From positions 62,001 through 126,000 of the forward strand of contig CAJXOW010000001.1 in assembly GCA_913057825.1 (NCBI GenBank): a DNA stretch of 64,000 bases, written 5' to 3'. The stretch is from an uncultured Balneolaceae bacterium. GTDB lineage: Bacteria > Bacteroidota > Rhodothermia > Balneolales > Balneolaceae. Below, in pieces: positions 36,361 to 45,265 of this stretch. The translations under genes and the position numbers were made by a program. Below the pieces are notes generated by a model, which saw only the letters and a list, made by a program, of their open reading frames with translations, made no database searches and had not been told where the DNA came from. How positions within the stretch are numbered: the first letter of the stretch is position 1; each line of letters starts with the position of its first letter.

Positions 36361-37105
36361 ATGTCTAGAGCAGGATCATTTATTAAGCAGCCTGAAGGTT
36401 ACAAATCGTTTGTTCCCAAAAGTCTTCCCCCGGACCCTCCAATCGAATGGGACGAGGAGCTGCATGAAAAACTGTCCAAAGCTGATCGGGCTCTGGGCAG
36501 ATTGGATGGGATTGCCACCTTTTGGCCCAACCCGGATTTATTTGTGGCCATGTATGTACGAAAAGAAGCTGTGCTCAGTTCTCAGATTGAAGGTACCCAG
36601 GCATCTCTGATAGACGTTTTGGATTATGAAACAACAGGGGAAGTCAGAAAGGATGTGGATGAGATTGTTAACTACATAAATGCCATGAATCAGGGACTAG
36701 AAAAGCTTGAAAAAGCACAGAAGTAAATACTATGAATTACTAAATAACGTAAGGTTTGAAGGGGCGTGGGAGCAATGGATAAAATTTTTCTTGGAAGGAA
36801 TCTATGAAGTTTCTCAACAAGCTACGGATACGGCCAACAATATAGTAAAACTGCAAAATTATGATCATGATCGTCTATCAGATGATGCTAATGCTTTAAA
36901 GTTGCTGGATTATTTGTATACAAATCCAATGGTGACTACCAATAAGGTTCAGGAAGTGCTGGATGTTTCAGCTTCTACCGCTAATCGTCTGGTCTCAAAA
37001 TTTGAGGATATGTCTATCCTGGAGGAAGTGACAGGATACAAGCGAAACAGAAGATTTGTATACAGAGAATACATGCATACGTTACATGAAGGCGTAGAAT
37101 TTTAG
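36361..37105 (+). pseudogene. Fic-family gene with deleted catalytic core
   Basis: The first frame (36361-36726) is a normal Fic N-terminal domain: AGSFIKQPEGYKSFVPKSLP, LGRLDGIATFWPNPDLFVAM and VLSSQIEGTQASLIDVL, where SSQIEGT is the inhibitory helix of class II Fic proteins. The second frame (36707-37105) is a normal C-terminus: HRSKYYELLNNVR, WEQWIKFFLEGI and a winged helix (LLDYLYTNPMVTTNKVQEVL, STANRLVSKFED). The part between, about 140 residues with the catalytic HPFxxGNGR motif, is gone and the two ends are out of frame. An intact form would be an AMP-transferase. It cannot be active. Confidence 0.82.
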
Positions 37106-37159
37106 GATAAAGGCAAATTTGGTTAGTCCGATAGAGCAGATGATACTTGAGATAAAACC

Positions 37160-37287
37160 AGGTGGTGTATGGAAGATTATAATCGTAACCGTCCCCACAC
37201 TTCGGTTGGGTATAAAACCCCTGTATCACTGAATCAATAATTGGAATTCTTCAGTTATAACTGTTCCAATCATTGGGAAAGCTTACA
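37160..37287 (+). mobile_element. IS3-family remnant: transposase C-terminus and right end
   Basis: The frame ending in TAA at 37238-37240 encodes EDYNRNRPHTSVGYKTPVSL, the typical last strand of IS3-family OrfB integrases (YN-RPH--LGY-TP). Twelve bases later a terminal segment (37252-37287) ends ACTGTTCCAATCATTGGGAA then AGCTTACA. The rest of the transposase is missing. The same end occurs alone at 31981-32016. The other bases from 37106 to 37457 hold no gene. Confidence 0.7.
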
Positions 37288-37457
37288 ATCCCGACGGAGA
37301 GAAATACATCCGGAAAATTACAGTAACTATCGCGTTCTTCGATAAAATTATTAAGTAACAGCACATATTTGCGCTACTAACCTTTAAGGAAAACTATCTG
37401 AGCAGTAGTCGGCTCACCTTCATGATTGTATGATTATAGTTATCCAATAGATATCCA

Positions 37458-38072
37458 TTATTCCTCTTTCTCCATCACCACGTAGATATCTCTGCCCGAT
37501 CGTTGCTCGGAGCTAATCAATGTAAATCCCGCTTTCCGAAGTTCTTTTACAACCGTATCAAGGGTCACGCCATGCTGGGGTCCGAGCGACGGGGTGTCTG
37601 AACCGGGGCTTTCCTTTCCACGCGGGGCAAAGTCTATAAGGGCGATTCGTCCGCCGGGCTTTAGCGCATTCCAGATGCTCTGGTTCATCGCCGAAGGATT
37701 TTTGAAATGATGATACACTCGCCGCATAAACAATGCATCGCAGCACTTATCCGGGAAGTTCGTCTTATTTGGATGACCTTCAATGACCGTGATATTGGTT
37801 ACTGAGGCATCATCGACTACATTCTGCAGGTACTGTACTGAATCGGCGCCCAATTCTGAACTATACACATGACCTTCCGGGCCCACTTGTCGGGCCATCG
37901 CCAGGGTTAGGCGGCCGTCGCCGGCCCCGATTTCAGCAACAATAGAGCCTTCTTTGACTTCGAGAGCATCAATAAACCACCGGGCGTCTTCTGTGTCAGA
38001 CTGTGCATATGAAACGCTGGTTGCTGTGGCTATAAGTAGAGCAGTAAAAATAAAATAGCTTATTCTATTCAT
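37458..38072 (-). CDS. Exported class I SAM-dependent methyltransferase-like protein
   Basis: About 204 residues from ATG 38072, which gives a clean signal peptide (FIFTALLIATATSVSYAQ). An upstream ATG at 38138 would add 22 polar residues and hide it. The mature part is a Rossmann methyltransferase with the SAM-binding VAEIGAGDGRLTLAMA (motif I), SSELGADSVQYL, and RVYHHFKNPSAMN, IALIDFAP further on. SAM is a cytoplasmic cofactor, so an exported form is unusual, though a set of such proteins is known in Bacteroidota and Proteobacteria. Its substrate is unknown. It is divergent from yceI. Confidence 0.78.
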   Translation of the reverse strand: MNRISYFIFTALLIATATSVSYAQSDTEDARWFIDALEVKEGSIVAEIGAGDGRLTLAMARQVGPEGHVYSSELGADSVQYLQNVVDDASVTNITVIEGHPNKTNFPDKCCDALFMRRVYHHFKNPSAMNQSIWNALKPGGRIALIDFAPRGKESPGSDTPSLGPQHGVTLDTVVKELRKAGFTLISSEQRSGRDIYVVMEKEE

Positions 38073-38208
38073 GAAAAATCGCACATTTTTGAGGAGATGC
38101 TCTCTGTTTTTTATATCCGGCATAGTACAGTTTTTCAAATTGGGGTTTGAGGTTCTTCACGTATGAAACGCAAATTCAGCTCCGGATCTTGCATATTCCT
38201 TGCCTCTC

Positions 38209-38222
38209 TTGACATATATCAA
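38209..38222. promoter_or_regulatory. Fnr/Crp-like site upstream of yceI
   Basis: TTGACATATATCAA is a TTGAC-N4-ATCAA dyad, close to the Fnr consensus TTGAT-N4-ATCAA. It lies 90 bases before the yceI ATG and between divergent genes. Two Crp/Fnr regulators are encoded nearby (39048 and 45416). Confidence 0.6.
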
Positions 38223-38312
38223 GAAAATTTCCTGTCATAAATCAATGGCGCCGTGAGTCCACTCATTTATCTTATGGGTGAACAAATTGATTAATCACAA
38301 AGTACAAGCACC

Positions 38313-38852
38313 ATGACGACTACAACCAAGACCTTATGGAAAGTTGATCCGACGCACTCGGAAGTCCAATTTAAAGTGAAGCACCTGGTGATATCGACAG
38401 TCACCGGTAATTTCGGTTCCTACGAAGGAAAAATTGAAGCCGACGGCGATGATTTTGAAGAAGCGGAAGCCACGTTTACGGCGGATGTTGACAGTATCAC
38501 CACGAATAATGAAGACCGTGATCAGCACCTGAAATCGGACGATTTCTTTGACGCTGAGGAGTATTCGCAAATAAAATTTGAGTCCACTGACATTGAGAAA
38601 GTGGACGATGGTAAATACAAAGTCACCGGTAATCTGACGATCCGTGACGTCACCAAAGAGATTGAGCTGGGCGTCGTTCACGGCGGTACGGTCGAGGATC
38701 CCTATGGCAATACCAAGGCGGGATTTGAAGTGACCGGGACGATCAATCGCAAAGAGTTCGGCCTCACCTGGAATGCCGTGACCGAAGCCGGAAACGTGGT
38801 CGTGGGCGATGAAGTTACCCTGCAACTGAATCTTCAGTTCGTCAAAAATTAG
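38313..38852 (+). CDS. YceI-family lipid-binding protein
   Basis: A 179-residue lipocalin-like barrel protein of the YceI family. Signatures are the start WKVDPTHSEVQFKVKHL, then STVTGNFGSYEG, the central DQHLKSDDFFDAEEYSQIKF and the end NRKEFGLTWN. No signal peptide is present, so this member is cytoplasmic. YceI proteins bind isoprenoid lipids such as polyprenyl chains and respond to pH or oxidative stress. It is a single-gene unit with an Fnr-like site upstream and a strong terminator downstream. Confidence 0.9.
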   Translation: MTTTTKTLWKVDPTHSEVQFKVKHLVISTVTGNFGSYEGKIEADGDDFEEAEATFTADVDSITTNNEDRDQHLKSDDFFDAEEYSQIKFESTDIEKVDDGKYKVTGNLTIRDVTKEIELGVVHGGTVEDPYGNTKAGFEVTGTINRKEFGLTWNAVTEAGNVVVGDEVTLQLNLQFVKN

Positions 38853-38883
38853 TACGGACGGACCACGACTGCTGTACTTCTTT

Positions 38884-38963
38884 AGCGGATATCCTCTTTT
38901 TCCACCTTTTCACCGGGAAATTAGCCTGTGAGAATGCGTGAAGGGGGATATCCGCTTTTTTTA
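38884..38963 (+). terminator. Terminator after yceI
   Basis: AGCGGATATCC (38884-38894) pairs with GGATATCCGCT (38946-38956), followed by seven T. The loop is long (about 50 bases). Confidence 0.7.
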
Positions 38964-39047
38964 TTTTCCTATTATTTCACAGTACATTTTGTTAAGGTTT
39001 TATCTTTTAATAGAGTTGTGTGATTATAATTCCAAAGCCGAGAACAA

Positions 39048-39623
39048 ATGTACGAGCAATTAAAAGAGAGTATTACGGAACATGTCTCCCTGTCTGACGA
39101 GGAGTGGGAGAGGTGCAAAAATAGTTTTCGGCCGAAGCGGATGCTTAAACGGCAGTTTTTGCTTCAGGAGGGGGATGTTTGTCGGCAGCTCACCTTTGTC
39201 GAAAAAGGAGCCTTGTATTCGTACACCCTCGATTCAAAAGGCAATCGGAATGTGTGGCGTTTTGCCTTTGACGGATGGTGGATCGCAGATCTGCAGAGCT
39301 TTTTTACGGATAATCCCTCCACGCTGAATATTGAGATATTGGAGGATAGCGAGCTGCTTTTACTTGACCGTGAGAATCATGAAAAATTGTTGAAGGAGAT
39401 TCCGGCGTACGAGCGGTACCATCGCATTATTCTTGAGAATGCATATGTGGCTCTCCAACAACGCGTCGAAAATGCATTGGGTCGTACGGCCGAAGAAAAA
39501 TATGCCCGCCTGCAGGAATATAATCCTGAATTTATGAACCGGGTCCCCCAGCATTTAGTCGCCTCTTATCTGGGTATTACGCCCGAGACACTGAGTCGGG
39601 TTCGCAAAGATTATAGTGGTTAG
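39048..39623 (+). CDS. Crp/Fnr-superfamily regulator (short)
   Basis: A 191-residue protein with a cyclic-nucleotide-binding-like barrel (residues about 30-120: FLLQEGDVCRQLTFVEKGAL, FFTDNPSTLNIEILEDSELL), a connecting helix, and a short helix-turn-helix end (VPQHLVASYLGITPETLSRV). There is no cluster-binding Cys set as in Fnr. Many Bacteroidota proteins of this size and design control stress or redox genes. It stands alone with short gaps on either side. The first Crp-like domain keeps the Gly and Glu positions but no Arg for cAMP is evident. Confidence 0.82.
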   Translation: MYEQLKESITEHVSLSDEEWERCKNSFRPKRMLKRQFLLQEGDVCRQLTFVEKGALYSYTLDSKGNRNVWRFAFDGWWIADLQSFFTDNPSTLNIEILEDSELLLLDRENHEKLLKEIPAYERYHRIILENAYVALQQRVENALGRTAEEKYARLQEYNPEFMNRVPQHLVASYLGITPETLSRVRKDYSG

Positions 39624-39728
39624 AAATATATTTCACCTGTCGCAGGACCTACTGAAAAGAGTTGCCGTGTTGGCCGGCTGGAAAATACTGCGCGACTGAA
39701 TCACACTTTAAAATATAAATTGAGGAAG

Positions 39729-40220
39729 ATGAATAATTCCTACACCACACCAGACGAAACCCGTATCGGACACGTGCATTTGAAAGTGTCCGACCTGGAC
39801 AGAGCCCTCGAGTTTTATCGAGATCTGCTGGGCTTTGAGGTGACGACCATGTATGGGGAAAATGCGGCGTTTCTTTCGGCTGGCGGCTATCACCATCACA
39901 TCGGACTGAATACCTGGCACAGCAAAGGGGGGTCGCCGGCACCCCGCAACACCCCCGGTTTGTATCACACTGCCATTTTATATCCCACAAGAAAAGATCT
40001 GGCCGAAATCGTACAGCGGCTGATCGATGCGGATTATCCAATTCGCGGGGCCAGTGATCACGGTGTTTCGGAGGCCATCTATCTGGATGATCCGGATGGC
40101 AACGGCGTGGAACTCTACCGGGACCGTCCCCGGGAGGAATGGGAATATAAAGAAGACGGCTCAGTCAAGATGGTCACCCGTCCGCTGGATCTGCAGGATC
40201 TGCTTGAAGAACTGGAGTAA
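39729..40220 (+). CDS. VOC-family dioxygenase/glyoxalase-like protein
   Basis: A 163-residue vicinal oxygen chelate protein. The first beta-alpha-beta-beta-beta unit has IGHVHLKVSDLDRALEFYRD and LGFEVTT, with metal-ligand His in GHVHLKV; the second has LYHTAILYPTRKDL and ends VSEAIYLDDPDGNGVELYRD with the metal-ligand Glu. This matches catechol 2,3-dioxygenase-like proteins. ATG 39729 is chosen because GAGGAAG lies directly upstream; the frame opens at TTG 39720. The substrate is not known. Confidence 0.85.
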   Translation: MNNSYTTPDETRIGHVHLKVSDLDRALEFYRDLLGFEVTTMYGENAAFLSAGGYHHHIGLNTWHSKGGSPAPRNTPGLYHTAILYPTRKDLAEIVQRLIDADYPIRGASDHGVSEAIYLDDPDGNGVELYRDRPREEWEYKEDGSVKMVTRPLDLQDLLEELE

Positions 40221-40229
40221 AAGCTGTTT

Positions 40230-40292
40230 GTGGATGAACCGGTAACGCTCCTCTATGTGGAAGATAGTAAGTTTATGCTGGAAGTCGTTTGA
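40230..40292 (+). pseudogene. Fragment of a response-regulator receiver domain
   Basis: Just after the VOC gene, the frame reads VDEPVTLLYVEDSKFMLEVV and stops. LLYVEDSKFML is the first strand and acidic pair of a CheY-like receiver. Only about 20 residues remain, so this is a truncated remnant or chance; the match is specific enough to note. Confidence 0.4.
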
Positions 40293-40496
40293 ATGGGAGT
40301 ATCTGAAAACGATGCCCGAGGAATGAAAGGTTAAAATTATGAAGGTGGAAGAATAGTGAATTTCAGATCTCTTATTGATGTACCCAATTATTTTATATAG
40401 GATAAAACGGATTATACCGTTTTAATTGATATTAAAAGTTTAATCTGGTACATTAAGGGACCTCAGGCAAGGAAGCGTAAGATGTTTTCTATGCTG

Positions 40497-40544
40497 GGAG
40501 TCTGTCAGACTTTTCGTTTCGAATCGAGAAGCCCGACAGACTCC
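40497..40544 (+). promoter_or_regulatory. Long hairpin in the metE leader
   Basis: GGAGTCTGTC (40497-40506) pairs with GACAGACTCC (40535-40544), and inside it CTTTTCG pairs with CGAGAAG. The stem ends 37 bases before the metE ATG and has no T run. The layout resembles a regulatory leader; it does not show the consensus of SAM-I, SAM-II or cobalamin riboswitches as far as I can judge by eye. A smaller stem AAAACGG/CCGTTTT near 40404 may end the VOC transcript. The 40293-40581 gap holds no gene. Confidence 0.5.
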
Positions 40545-40581
40545 TGGAAGATCATAATTTTAACAAAATCAAAACTATTAG

Positions 40582-42906
40582 ATGATTGTACATAATTTAG
40601 GCTATCCGCGAATTGGTGCTCAACGAGAATTGAAAAAGTTGGTAGAGTCGTATTGGAAAGATGAGCTTGAATTAAGTGCACTTACCGAGAAAGCCTCCGC
40701 CCTCCGTAACAAACATTGGAAAACACAAAAAGATGCAGGGATGGACCTTATTCCCGTCAATGATTTTTCCTTCTATGATCAGGTGTTGGATATGGCTATG
40801 ACGGTGGGTGCCATTCCCGAGCGGTATCACCAATTGATAGATGAAACGCAAAAGGAGCAATACGGCTATCCCGTGGACGCTTATTTTGCCATGGCACGGG
40901 GACGTCAGGACGAACAATTTGATCTTTCCCCCATGGAAATGACGAAGTGGTTTGATACGAATTATCACTATATCGTACCTGAATTCCATGCCGATCAGTC
41001 TTTTGAATACTATTCGACCAAAGTGGTGGATGAGTTCAAGGAGGCTCACAATAACGGCATGAATGCGAAGCCCGTGTTGATTGGGCCGGTTAGTTTCTTG
41101 CTATTGGGAAAAGAAACCGGGGATAATTTTAACCGGCTGGATTTGATGGATGATCTTCTGCCGGTGTATGAGAAGATTCTGGATGAATTGATAGAGGCTG
41201 GTGCCGGATGGATTCAGCTGGATGAGCCATTCCTGAATATGGATCTGGATAATGAAAGTCGGCAGTCTTACCGGAAAGCCTATAAAGAGCTGAGTAGAGA
41301 CGATGGCAAACTGTTAGTGGCGACATACTTTGACAGTCTGAGGGAGAATGCAACTGTAGCTCGTGAACTTCCGGTCGATGCGCTTCACCTGGATATGGTC
41401 CGTGGATCGGATCAATGGAATCAGCTCGATGCCTTTAAAGATACCGATCAGATGCTGTCCCTTGGAGTGGTGAATGGTAGAAATATATGGAAGAACGATC
41501 TTGAAGATTCCATGAATAAAATTGAAAAAGCCGCCGACAAGTTGGGCAGCGAGCGTCTGATGATTGCCCCTTCCTGCTCGCTCCTGCACGTACCGCATGA
41601 TCTGGACCAGGAAGATGACGAGGAGGCACTTCCCGGCAGTATTAAACGCTGGATGGCGTTTGCCCGCCAAAAACTGGATGAATTGGTTCTCATTCGGGAT
41701 CATGTTGAGAACCGGGCCACGGAAGAACAGCAAAAAAGAATGAGTCAGCATAAAGAGGACCTTCGAGCCAGGCACGAATCCAGGTTAATTCATAAGGACA
41801 CGGTAGACGAGCGAGTACAAAATATATCCAAAAAGGATGCGCGGCGAGATAATCCTTTTGAAAAACGACAATCCCTGCAACAGGAAAACCTCGATCTTCC
41901 GGTACTGCCGACCACCACGATCGGGTCTTTCCCCCAGACGAAAGAGGTACGCAAAAAGCGAGCTCAGTACAAGCGTGGAGATATTAATCGCGAAGCGTAT
42001 CATGAATTCTTGCAAAGTCAGATTGAGGAGGCCATTTCTTTCCAGGAAGATATTGGACTGGATCTGATGGTTCACGGTGAATTCGAGCGTAATGATATGG
42101 TGGAGTATTTTGGTCAGCGACTGGAAGGATATGCGTTTACCCGCAACGGCTGGGTTCAGAGCTACGGCAGCCGATGCGTAAAACCACCGGTAATCTATGG
42201 GGATGTCGAACGACCGGAGCCCATCAGCGTGGAGTGGACTTCCTATGCCAGTGAGCTCACCGACAAACCGGTGAAAGGAATGCTTACCGGACCGATTACC
42301 ATGCTGCAGTGGTCTTTCCCCCGAAACGATCAATCAAAGTCTGAAACAGCCCTGCAGTTGGCCTTGGCTATTCGTGATGAAGTGGCCGACCTCGAAGAGG
42401 GTGGAGCCAAAGCTATCCAGGTGGATGAACCGGCTCTCCGTGAAGGATTGCCTTTGCGAGAAGAGGATTGGCAGGAATATCTGGATTGGGCGGTCCAGGC
42501 GTTCCGTGTGGCAACGACGGTAGTGGAGGATCAAACCCAGATTCATACTCATATGTGCTACGCGGAATTCAATGATATCATGGATGCTATAGCAGATCTG
42601 GATGCCGATGTGATTTCCCTGGAAGCTTCGCGTTCCAGGATGGAGCTGCTTGATGTATTCAAGGAGTTCGACTATCCGAATGAAATCGGACCGGGCGTCT
42701 ATGATATCCACTCCCCACGGGTTCCGAGCCGGGAAGAAATGGAAACGCTAATCGAGAAAGCCATTGAGGTCCTCAATCCGCAACAGGTCTGGGTAAATCC
42801 GGATTGCGGACTCAAAACCAGGGGCTGGACCGAAACTAAACCTGCATTGCGTAATATGGTTAATGCAGCCGAAAATATGCGTGAAAAGATCAAGGTTGAG
42901 GCCTGA
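40582..42906 (+). CDS. metE: Cobalamin-independent methionine synthase
   Basis: A 774-residue enzyme that transfers a methyl group from methyltetrahydropteroyltriglutamate to homocysteine in the cytoplasm. It has both barrels of MetE: the N-terminal half begins NLGYPRIGAQRELKKLVESY, and the C-terminal catalytic half has TTTIGSFPQTKEVR, HGEFERNDMVEYF, IQVDEPALREGLP, and the zinc ligands in HTHMCYAEF and NPDCGLKTRGW. Length is normal (about 755-775). It has a leader with a long hairpin. Its presence means methionine can be made without vitamin B12. It is convergent with the metal ATPase gene. Confidence 0.95.
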   Translation: MIVHNLGYPRIGAQRELKKLVESYWKDELELSALTEKASALRNKHWKTQKDAGMDLIPVNDFSFYDQVLDMAMTVGAIPERYHQLIDETQKEQYGYPVDAYFAMARGRQDEQFDLSPMEMTKWFDTNYHYIVPEFHADQSFEYYSTKVVDEFKEAHNNGMNAKPVLIGPVSFLLLGKETGDNFNRLDLMDDLLPVYEKILDELIEAGAGWIQLDEPFLNMDLDNESRQSYRKAYKELSRDDGKLLVATYFDSLRENATVARELPVDALHLDMVRGSDQWNQLDAFKDTDQMLSLGVVNGRNIWKNDLEDSMNKIEKAADKLGSERLMIAPSCSLLHVPHDLDQEDDEEALPGSIKRWMAFARQKLDELVLIRDHVENRATEEQQKRMSQHKEDLRARHESRLIHKDTVDERVQNISKKDARRDNPFEKRQSLQQENLDLPVLPTTTIGSFPQTKEVRKKRAQYKRGDINREAYHEFLQSQIEEAISFQEDIGLDLMVHGEFERNDMVEYFGQRLEGYAFTRNGWVQSYGSRCVKPPVIYGDVERPEPISVEWTSYASELTDKPVKGMLTGPITMLQWSFPRNDQSKSETALQLALAIRDEVADLEEGGAKAIQVDEPALREGLPLREEDWQEYLDWAVQAFRVATTVVEDQTQIHTHMCYAEFNDIMDAIADLDADVISLEASRSRMELLDVFKEFDYPNEIGPGVYDIHSPRVPSREEMETLIEKAIEVLNPQQVWVNPDCGLKTRGWTETKPALRNMVNAAENMREKIKVEA

Positions 42907-42988
42907 TACCCGCAAGCCTATTGAGCGGATGCTGGAGATTGCTTGAGGTGATTATTGTCGTTGTTTATAAAAAGTTCCAACCGAAGCT

Positions 42989-44929
42989 TCATGCTCGCAG
43001 TAATCGCATGCCGTTGAGTATGACCACCAGCACCGAAATCTCGTGGATGAACATGCCGCCGGCCATGTGGACATGGTCCGTGATGACGCCGGTTAACAGT
43101 CCGGCTACCGTGAGCAGGGCAATCACTACATTTTGTCGTATGTTGTTAAGTGTTTTGCGGGAGAGGGAAATCGCCCGGGGAATTTTGAGCAGGTCGTCTG
43201 CCATCAGGGCGATATCAGCCGATTCAATAGCCACGTCGGTCCCGGCTGCTCCCATCGCAATGCCGATGTCGGCAGTGGCGAGGGCCGGGGCATCGTTGAT
43301 TCCATCGCCGATCATGGCAGTGATATATCCCTGCTGCCTCAGGTCCCGAATCTTGTCAAGCTTGTCTTCGGGCAGCAATTCCGCATGCACCTCGTCAATG
43401 CCGGTTTCCCGGCCGATTGCCTCGGCAGTTTCCCGCTCGTCGCCGGTCAGCATGAGCACCCTCTCGATACCGGCTTCTTTGAGCTGGTGGATCATGCCGG
43501 GGGCATCGGGACGGGTTGTATCGGAGATGCCCAGCACTCCGGAAAGTCGACCGTTTATTGCTACAAGTACCGTCGTTTTACCTTTCTCCTTGAGTTGACG
43601 GATGGTATCCAGGGCGACGGACGACAGTTCGGTACTGTTCTCTTCCATAAAGGTTTGATTGCCGGCCCATACCTGGTATGAGTTGTACTGGGCCCGGATG
43701 CCTTTGCCGGTTACGGATTCAAATCGGTCGGGTTCGGGAATAATACCCGTTTCCTGCGCCGCTTCCACAATGGGGGAAGCCAGCGGATGTTCGGAGTGTG
43801 TTTCGGCCATTCCCGCCCAGTATAAAAGGTGTTGTTGGGAAGCTTCCCATGGACTCCCTGCCGATGTATTGGAACGCACAGGTTCTTCACCATTGACGCC
43901 CGCCGGTTCAAGCGAGGGGACTTCGTCAAAAACCACAATGTCGGTCAGACGGGGTTTACCCCGGGTAAGAGTGCCGGTTTTGTCGAGTGTGACGGCATTG
44001 ATTTTTCCGGCATTTTCAAGGTATTCACCTCCCTTGATCAGGATGCCGTCTTTGGCGGCCCGGCCGATCCCGGAAATAACCGAAATGGGAGTGGAAATGA
44101 CAAGGGCACCCGGACAGCCGATGACCAGCAGGGTCAGGGCCAGTTCGATATTCCAGGTGACAAGGTAGGCCAGCACGCTGAAGCCGATAATCGAGGGCGT
44201 GTACCAGCGGGCAAATCGCTCGATAAACCGCTGCGTGGGAGCTTTTTCTTCCTGGGCCTCCTCTACCCGTTTGATGATGCGGGCCAGCGTGGTGTCGGAG
44301 CCGGTCTGGATGGCCTTTACTTTCAGCCAGCCGGTCTGATTAATGGTGCCGGCATAGACTTCCTCCCCGGATTGTTTTTGGGCGGGAAGGGGTTCGCCGG
44401 TGATGGAGCTTTCATCGACGGCCGAATGTCCGTCCAGCACTTTCCCGTCCACCGGCACTTTGGCGCCGGGCTTGATCACCACCGTCTCATCTTTTTCTAC
44501 CTCCCGGGCGCGAATTTCGGTTTGTTCGCCGTTCCTCAAAACGATGGCGGTATCGGGCGCCAGGTCCAATAGCTCGCGCAGGGTCTGCCGGGTGCGGCTC
44601 ATGGTACGCGATTCAAGCCACGCCCCGAGTTGAAAGAGAAACTCGACGGCCGCCGCCTCCCAATATTCGCCGATTAAAATAGCACCCGCGGCCGCGATCG
44701 TCACCAGCAGTTCGATATTGACATTTCTATTTAAGAGTCCCCGCATCGCACGCAGGGCCACATCAAATCCGGCGGCTACGGCCGCCAATACCATAAGAAC
44801 GGATCGAAGATCCATGGCTCCCATACCGTAGTCGGCGAGAAGGGCTCCGGCGATCAGAAGGCCGCTGATTACGGTGAGTAATTTCTGCCTGCGCTTGGAA
44901 TTAGTAAACCACTTTATAAGATTGGACAT
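42989..44929 (-). CDS. P1B-type heavy-metal-transporting ATPase with CPG motif
   Basis: About 646 residues from ATG 44929 (the frame opens earlier at 45010 but overlaps the HMA gene). It has eight membrane helices, an actuator domain (SSITGEPLP), the phosphorylation site DKTGTLT, MLTGDERETAEAIG and GDGINDAPAL. The metal-site motif in the sixth helix is GCPGALVISTP, CPG instead of CPC or SPC, and the last helix has HEISVLVVILN. That end resembles P1B-4 (Co/Fe/Zn type) pumps rather than copper pumps. There is no N-terminal HMA domain; a separate HMA protein is encoded just upstream. It exports a transition metal across the inner membrane. Metal identity is open. Confidence 0.87.
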   Translation of the reverse strand: MSNLIKWFTNSKRRQKLLTVISGLLIAGALLADYGMGAMDLRSVLMVLAAVAAGFDVALRAMRGLLNRNVNIELLVTIAAAGAILIGEYWEAAAVEFLFQLGAWLESRTMSRTRQTLRELLDLAPDTAIVLRNGEQTEIRAREVEKDETVVIKPGAKVPVDGKVLDGHSAVDESSITGEPLPAQKQSGEEVYAGTINQTGWLKVKAIQTGSDTTLARIIKRVEEAQEEKAPTQRFIERFARWYTPSIIGFSVLAYLVTWNIELALTLLVIGCPGALVISTPISVISGIGRAAKDGILIKGGEYLENAGKINAVTLDKTGTLTRGKPRLTDIVVFDEVPSLEPAGVNGEEPVRSNTSAGSPWEASQQHLLYWAGMAETHSEHPLASPIVEAAQETGIIPEPDRFESVTGKGIRAQYNSYQVWAGNQTFMEENSTELSSVALDTIRQLKEKGKTTVLVAINGRLSGVLGISDTTRPDAPGMIHQLKEAGIERVLMLTGDERETAEAIGRETGIDEVHAELLPEDKLDKIRDLRQQGYITAMIGDGINDAPALATADIGIAMGAAGTDVAIESADIALMADDLLKIPRAISLSRKTLNNIRQNVVIALLTVAGLLTGVITDHVHMAGGMFIHEISVLVVILNGMRLLRA

Positions 44930-44963
44930 AACTAATATGGTTGGATATTTGAGGGGATAATGG

Positions 44964-45179
44964 TTAAAAAGCAGAAACTTTCGCTTGGTATCCGGTCTTT
45001 TCGATCGCATTTAGTAAGGTTTGCTCATCCACGGTCTGCGGATCGTGCTCCACCTCGATACGTCCCGTGTTAAAGTGGACAGTAGCTTCTTGGACTCCTT
45101 TAAGATTGTTCAGTGCTTTTTCGATGTTACCTACGCATGATGGGCAGCTCAATTCGTCGCTTCGAAGTATCGTTTTCAT
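44964..45179 (-). CDS. HMA-domain metal chaperone
   Basis: A 71-residue single heavy-metal-associated domain with the metal-binding C-x-x-C in LSCPSCVGNIEKAL (Cys11 and Cys14 region) and the ferredoxin-like pattern VQEATVHFNTGRIEVEHD, ending AIEKTGYQAK. ATG 45179 is chosen as normal domain start; the frame is open to 45278. It lies 34 bases before the pump gene, which lacks its own HMA domain, so it probably delivers metal to it. Confidence 0.85.
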   Translation of the reverse strand: MKTILRSDELSCPSCVGNIEKALNNLKGVQEATVHFNTGRIEVEHDPQTVDEQTLLNAIEKTGYQAKVSAF

Positions 45180-45265
45180 CGTATTACCTTGTTTTTGGTT
45201 AAGAAGTGTGGACATACTTGATTGCAATTCATCCTCAAGGTAATACGGGGTTGGTCTGACTAAAA

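Noticed and set aside
40440-40581. SAM or cobalamin riboswitch before metE
   Set aside because: The conserved core sequences of these classes are not visible; only a generic long hairpin is.
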